In this document: piece after piece, positions 22,533-25,278 of the stretch
Position numbering within the stretch: the first letter of the stretch is position 1
Layout: each line of letters begins with the position of its first letter
Assembly (NCBI GenBank): GCA_002502215.1
Contig: DAPT01000103.1
Coordinates: forward strand, 1 to 25,278
Source: Euryarchaeota archaeon UBA124
GTDB lineage: Archaea; Thermoplasmatota; Poseidoniia; Poseidoniales; Poseidoniaceae
Direction of reading: 5' to 3'
Length of the DNA stretch: 25,278 nucleotides
Program-made: the position numbers and the translations under genes
Notes under the pieces: model-generated
Seen by the model: the letters and a program-made list of their open reading frames with translations, nothing else
Told to the model about the DNA's origin: nothing
Database searches by the model: none

Positions 22533-24449
22533 ATGATACCCATCCTCATCATGCTGCTGTTAGCGCTTGTGAGCCCTTCGATTGAAATGTCCACTTTGGA
22601 CGAAAATGAGCCGGCTCAAACCACATCAGGACGCCAGGGTAGCCTCGATGTCGATTGCAGCGGATATACGTTCGAAGACCTCTTTGAATACGATTTTGCT
22701 CTTTTTACTCTCGATGTAAACGATGATTGGGCAACGGGTGCAATGGATGCCAAAGCGTGGGTGAACGGAAGCAAATCCGCTATTGTACGCGACAACTTGG
22801 ACGGTCTATTCGAAGGGGTACCAGGTGGAGACGACGATTGGATTTCAACCGACGAGCGAGAGGCAGTGCGTTCGATTGGCCCAAGATGCATTGCAGACAT
22901 GGAGACGCGCCTCGGAATCCGCGAAGGTCCATCCCACAGAGGAAACGTTGACTGGAACGACCTTGAATTCGTTGAGGATGGTATTGCACTTGACGAAGTT
23001 AACCTCGTCCCAACAGGTCATGAACAAGAACGATCTTGCAGCAGCCCACTTTCGGATGCAGGTTGTAAGGAAGTTCCAGTGACGGTGACAGATGACCTCG
23101 AAATCCACCTGCTCCTTGTTGAAAACGAAAACAACAACGTACGCTTTGATCAGCTCCCGAATCAAGGGAGCTCAAACTTTACGCTCGCAATGAACATCAC
23201 CAACATTACCGATGCTCAATTGGTCATGACGTTCCCTGTGCAGCAAGGGTTGCGTATCGCTGAAATGGGATTTTTTGATGATGGCGTTTTGAACGAAAAT
23301 CTTGCCGCACCCACGAGTGAATTCCTCCCCGATGGGCGATTGCGAATCATTGCCGACGTAGATTATCCAATCGGCTCGTATCCAATGATTCGAAACCTGT
23401 TTGTCGATTTCACAACGATGGCTCCATTCACCAACGATGACCCTGTCTGGAGCACAACTGCACCAGCAGAGGGCACCATCATACCTGTTGGAACAACCAA
23501 TGGAGAAATGCTTGCAACCGAGGAAGCAGGAATGTGGGTTATCGACGAAAGCGGTTGGAGTTTGCAATGCGAATTTACCGATGCAGGCTGGGATGTTCGA
23601 ATGGATGAAAACGCTGGCCTCTACGTTATGGCGAACGGCGCATCTGCTGTCGGCCAGTGCGCCGGTGTTGACGCATTCGGTGCAGAAACTGTCGAACACA
23701 GAAACTACACCTTTGGAAAAGTCATGGACGCGAGCGCTGCACTTTCGCAAAGCGGAGATGTCATCCAATTCACACCGGTCTCGACTGGAATGGTCGCAAG
23801 CCTCACTGTGGATGCACATGCCCACCAAATGACGAAAATGGGTTCCAGCACCACTGCGGTGGCTGATACGAACGGGATGATGATCGAGTTGTCCATGTCA
23901 GGTCTTTCACCTGGAAGCGTAATGATTGCGGGTACTGCATCAGCGAATGGAATGCTTGATTACAATTTCATGCTCGACTTAGGAATCGAGAAGTTGAACA
24001 AACCTCCGTCCATCACCATCGATACGAATCTCATGGGTGAGGAAGCTGAATGGGAACTTGACGGTTTGAAATTCACGCTCAACGGAAACGTGATTGATCC
24101 TGATGGGCAAGACGTGACGATGATGTTGAGCATTTGCAATGGTCAAACATCCAACTTCGATCGTGATAACCTGGCTTGGGAAATTCAAGTTTCCATCGCA
24201 AACTGCATTCAGAGCGACGTTGAATCACCTTACTCGGTTGTCATCGTGGCAACCGATGCATCGGGCGCAACAACCAGTATTACCATCGAGGTCGATGATC
24301 CAAACGCAGGCGGTAGCGATTCAACGGGTGGTACGACCACTTCCAATACGGAAGAAGAGAGCGGAGGCATCCTGCCCGCACCAGGTATGTTTGCAACACT
24401 CATTGTAGGGCTCGTTGCTGCAGGATGGGTTTCATCACGCCGAAACTGA
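22533..24449 (+). CDS. Secreted surface protein with Ig/PKD-like domain and C-terminal sorting-like tail
   Basis: 638 residues. Signal peptide at the start (MIPILIMLLLALVSPSIEM). Early mature region has Cys residues (DCSGYTF, GPRCIAD, CSSPLSDAGC) and acidic calcium-loop-like segments (DNLDGLFEGVPGGDDDW). A large beta-rich middle follows. Near 505-600 is an Ig/cadherin-like repeat opening NKPPSITIDTN, with NVIDPDGQDVTMML. A Gly/Ser/Thr linker (DDPNAGGSDSTGGTTTSN) leads to the last 28 residues: GGILPAPGMFATLIVGLVAAGWVSSRRN. This is a proline/glycine motif, a hydrophobic helix and terminal arginines, as in archaeal PGF-CTERM-type tails. It starts 46 bases after the permease gene and may share its transcript. 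Function unrecognised; cell-surface location is inferred. Confidence 0.85.
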   Translation: MIPILIMLLLALVSPSIEMSTLDENEPAQTTSGRQGSLDVDCSGYTFEDLFEYDFALFTLDVNDDWATGAMDAKAWVNGSKSAIVRDNLDGLFEGVPGGDDDWISTDEREAVRSIGPRCIADMETRLGIREGPSHRGNVDWNDLEFVEDGIALDEVNLVPTGHEQERSCSSPLSDAGCKEVPVTVTDDLEIHLLLVENENNNVRFDQLPNQGSSNFTLAMNITNITDAQLVMTFPVQQGLRIAEMGFFDDGVLNENLAAPTSEFLPDGRLRIIADVDYPIGSYPMIRNLFVDFTTMAPFTNDDPVWSTTAPAEGTIIPVGTTNGEMLATEEAGMWVIDESGWSLQCEFTDAGWDVRMDENAGLYVMANGASAVGQCAGVDAFGAETVEHRNYTFGKVMDASAALSQSGDVIQFTPVSTGMVASLTVDAHAHQMTKMGSSTTAVADTNGMMIELSMSGLSPGSVMIAGTASANGMLDYNFMLDLGIEKLNKPPSITIDTNLMGEEAEWELDGLKFTLNGNVIDPDGQDVTMMLSICNGQTSNFDRDNLAWEIQVSIANCIQSDVESPYSVVIVATDASGATTSITIEVDDPNAGGSDSTGGTTTSNTEEESGGILPAPGMFATLIVGLVAAGWVSSRRN

Positions 24450-24464
24450 CCAACAGACTCAAAC

Positions 24465-25278
24465 ATGGTTGGTAAACAGGAAGGGTTGAGTGACATGTTC
24501 CGAGGTACCATTGACCGTTCCAGTCATGAGGGTGGCCTTCTTGTCACATTCAATGGCTCATCACCCGCTCTTGGTTCGATTATTGTTCGAGAAGAAGACG
24601 GCCACTACATTGGAAAGATTGATGCAGTCCTCGGATCAACGGATGCGCCTCTTGCACACGTTGCTCACCTTGATCGTAACCAAGACAATACGTCATTCCT
24701 TGGCTCAACCGTCATCGTTCGTGCAAAGAAAGAACGAGAGGAGCGTCCTCGACGCGAACATCGCGATGAACGCCCGCAACGACGGGAACAGCGTTCGTTC
24801 GATCGGAGAGACAATCATAGGGGAAACGATTCCCAGAAAAGCGATTGGGTTTGTGCCTCGTGCAACAATGTCAACTTTGCCTGGAGAACGGAATGCAACA
24901 GCTGTGGCAAGTCAAAGGAAGGCAATGTCAAAGAATACAAAGCATCGTTCAGGGATGACAATCGTTCCAACAATCGTCGAGAACGCCCACGTCAAGAAAA
25001 TCATGGACGAAACGACTGGGAATGCCCTTCCTGTAACAACATAAACTTCTCTTTCCGAACAGAGTGCAACCAATGCGGTAAGCCCAAACCTGGGCACACT
25101 GGCAGCCGTGGTCAATCAAGGAGCGAATCCTCTGGTCGAAACCGCAGTGGCCGTGATGGAGATCGCCGAGGCGGACGAGACGGGCGACGTAGTTTCGGTG
25201 GAGACAGAGGCGGACGTGACGGCCGACGTAGTTTCGGTGGAGGCGGACGTGACAGCCGACGTAGTTTCGGTGGAGACA
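24465..25278 (+). CDS. Gar1-like domain fused to two RanBP2-type zinc fingers and an RG-rich tail (3' end beyond window)
   Basis: The frame is open for 271 codons to the window edge. Residues 11-90 match the Gar1 RNA-binding fold of H/ACA pseudouridylation RNPs: FRGTIDRS...GGLLVTF, SPALGSIIV, HYIGKIDAVLGSTDAPLAHV, FLGSTVIVRAKK. An Arg/Glu/Asp-rich linker follows (90-125). Finger one spans W128, C130, C133, N137, C144, C147; finger two W185, C187, C190, N194, C201, C204; both fit W-x-C-x2-C-x3-N-x6-C-x2-C exactly. A basic linker joins them. From 213 the chain is Arg/Gly/Ser-rich with repeated RRSFGG at 241, 254 and 265. The ATG at 24495 (MFRGTIDR) has AAGGG 9 bases upstream and begins at the domain edge, so it may be the true start. 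Archaeal Gar1 is normally 75-100 residues without fingers or Gly/Arg tail. RNA binding is a strong inference. Confidence 0.85.
   Translation, partial: MVGKQEGLSDMFRGTIDRSSHEGGLLVTFNGSSPALGSIIVREEDGHYIGKIDAVLGSTDAPLAHVAHLDRNQDNTSFLGSTVIVRAKKEREERPRREHRDERPQRREQRSFDRRDNHRGNDSQKSDWVCASCNNVNFAWRTECNSCGKSKEGNVKEYKASFRDDNRSNNRRERPRQENHGRNDWECPSCNNINFSFRTECNQCGKPKPGHTGSRGQSRSESSGRNRSGRDGDRRGGRDGRRSFGGDRGGRDGRRSFGGGGRDSRRSFGGD
25185..25278 (+). repeat. Short in-frame repeats encoding the RG-rich tail
   Basis: CGACGTAGTTTCGGTGGAG occurs at 25185, 25224 and 25257 (39 and 33 bases apart), with GGCGGACG-type segments between the copies. All copies keep the reading frame and encode RRSFGG flanked by GGRD-type residues. 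The array continues past the window, so copy number cannot be counted. The near identity at the DNA level suggests recent expansion by slippage or recombination. Confidence 0.85.

Noticed and set aside
24490..25044. Open frame of 184 codons on the plus strand overlapping the Gar1-like gene
   Set aside because: It lies in a different frame from the Gar1/zinc-finger protein, has no recognisable domain, and the competing frame holds exact zinc-finger patterns and stays open to the window edge.
1..25278. CRISPR arrays, tRNA/rRNA genes, insertion sequences, prophage or defence islands
   Set aside because: I found no spaced direct repeats apart from the coding repeats at the right end, no cloverleaf-like gene in the gaps, and no transposase, integrase or recognisable defence protein.

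Overview
The window looks like marine planktonic archaeal DNA, most likely from Marine Group II Euryarchaeota (Poseidoniales). This rests on the gene mix, not on any database search. Archaeal markers are a Gar1-type H/ACA RNP protein, a RibL-type FAD synthetase, an archaeal-form RibB, an archaeal endonuclease IV-like TIM barrel and a TATA-box promoter. They sit among bacterial-type genes: GpsA, a two-domain riboflavin synthase alpha chain and an E1 alpha/beta dehydrogenase. Coding density is very high, no gap exceeds about 140 bases, and neighbours often overlap. I see no rRNA, tRNA, CRISPR array, insertion sequence or origin.

Layout. 1-1028 (minus): XdhC/CoxI-family and MocA-like molybdenum-cofactor genes, XdhC cut by the window edge. 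1095-1766 (plus): unknown acidic protein. 1761-4060 (minus): acyl-CoA dehydrogenase and a CaCA antiporter. 4114-4761 (plus): aquaporin, whose 3' end overlaps a fused E1 alpha/beta 2-oxoacid dehydrogenase (minus, to 7315). 7385-11364 (minus): TVP38-like membrane protein coupled to a response regulator, then a ThiF/MoeB-rhodanese protein and thioredoxin reductase. 11504-12049 (plus): small membrane protein of the YdjM/DUF457 type. 12026-14218 (minus): riboflavin/FAD run ribB-ribL-ribE-ribH. 14346-16844 (plus): endonuclease IV-like protein, GpsA and a small protein. 16849-19612 (minus): phosphonate-type ABC importer phnD-phnC-phnE behind a clear TATA promoter flanked by repeats. 19674-20582 (minus): membrane protein. 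20628-24449 (plus): ABC exporter ATPase, its permease and a secreted protein with a C-terminal sorting-like tail. 24465 to the end (plus): an open-ended gene described below.

The most striking observation is the last gene. It joins a Gar1-like RNA-binding domain to two near-perfect RanBP2-type zinc fingers and an Arg/Gly-rich tail built from short repeats that run off the window. This layout resembles eukaryotic Gar1 (glycine/arginine tails) and FET/ZRANB2 RNA-binding proteins. It is not the usual compact archaeal Gar1.

Functionally the window combines FMN/FAD supply with flavin users (acyl-CoA dehydrogenase, thioredoxin reductase, and probably a molybdo-flavoenzyme served by XdhC/MocA). It also holds phosphorus-compound uptake, glycerol-3-phosphate synthesis and surface/export functions. 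The flavin link is inferred from proximity and is not a demonstrated regulon.
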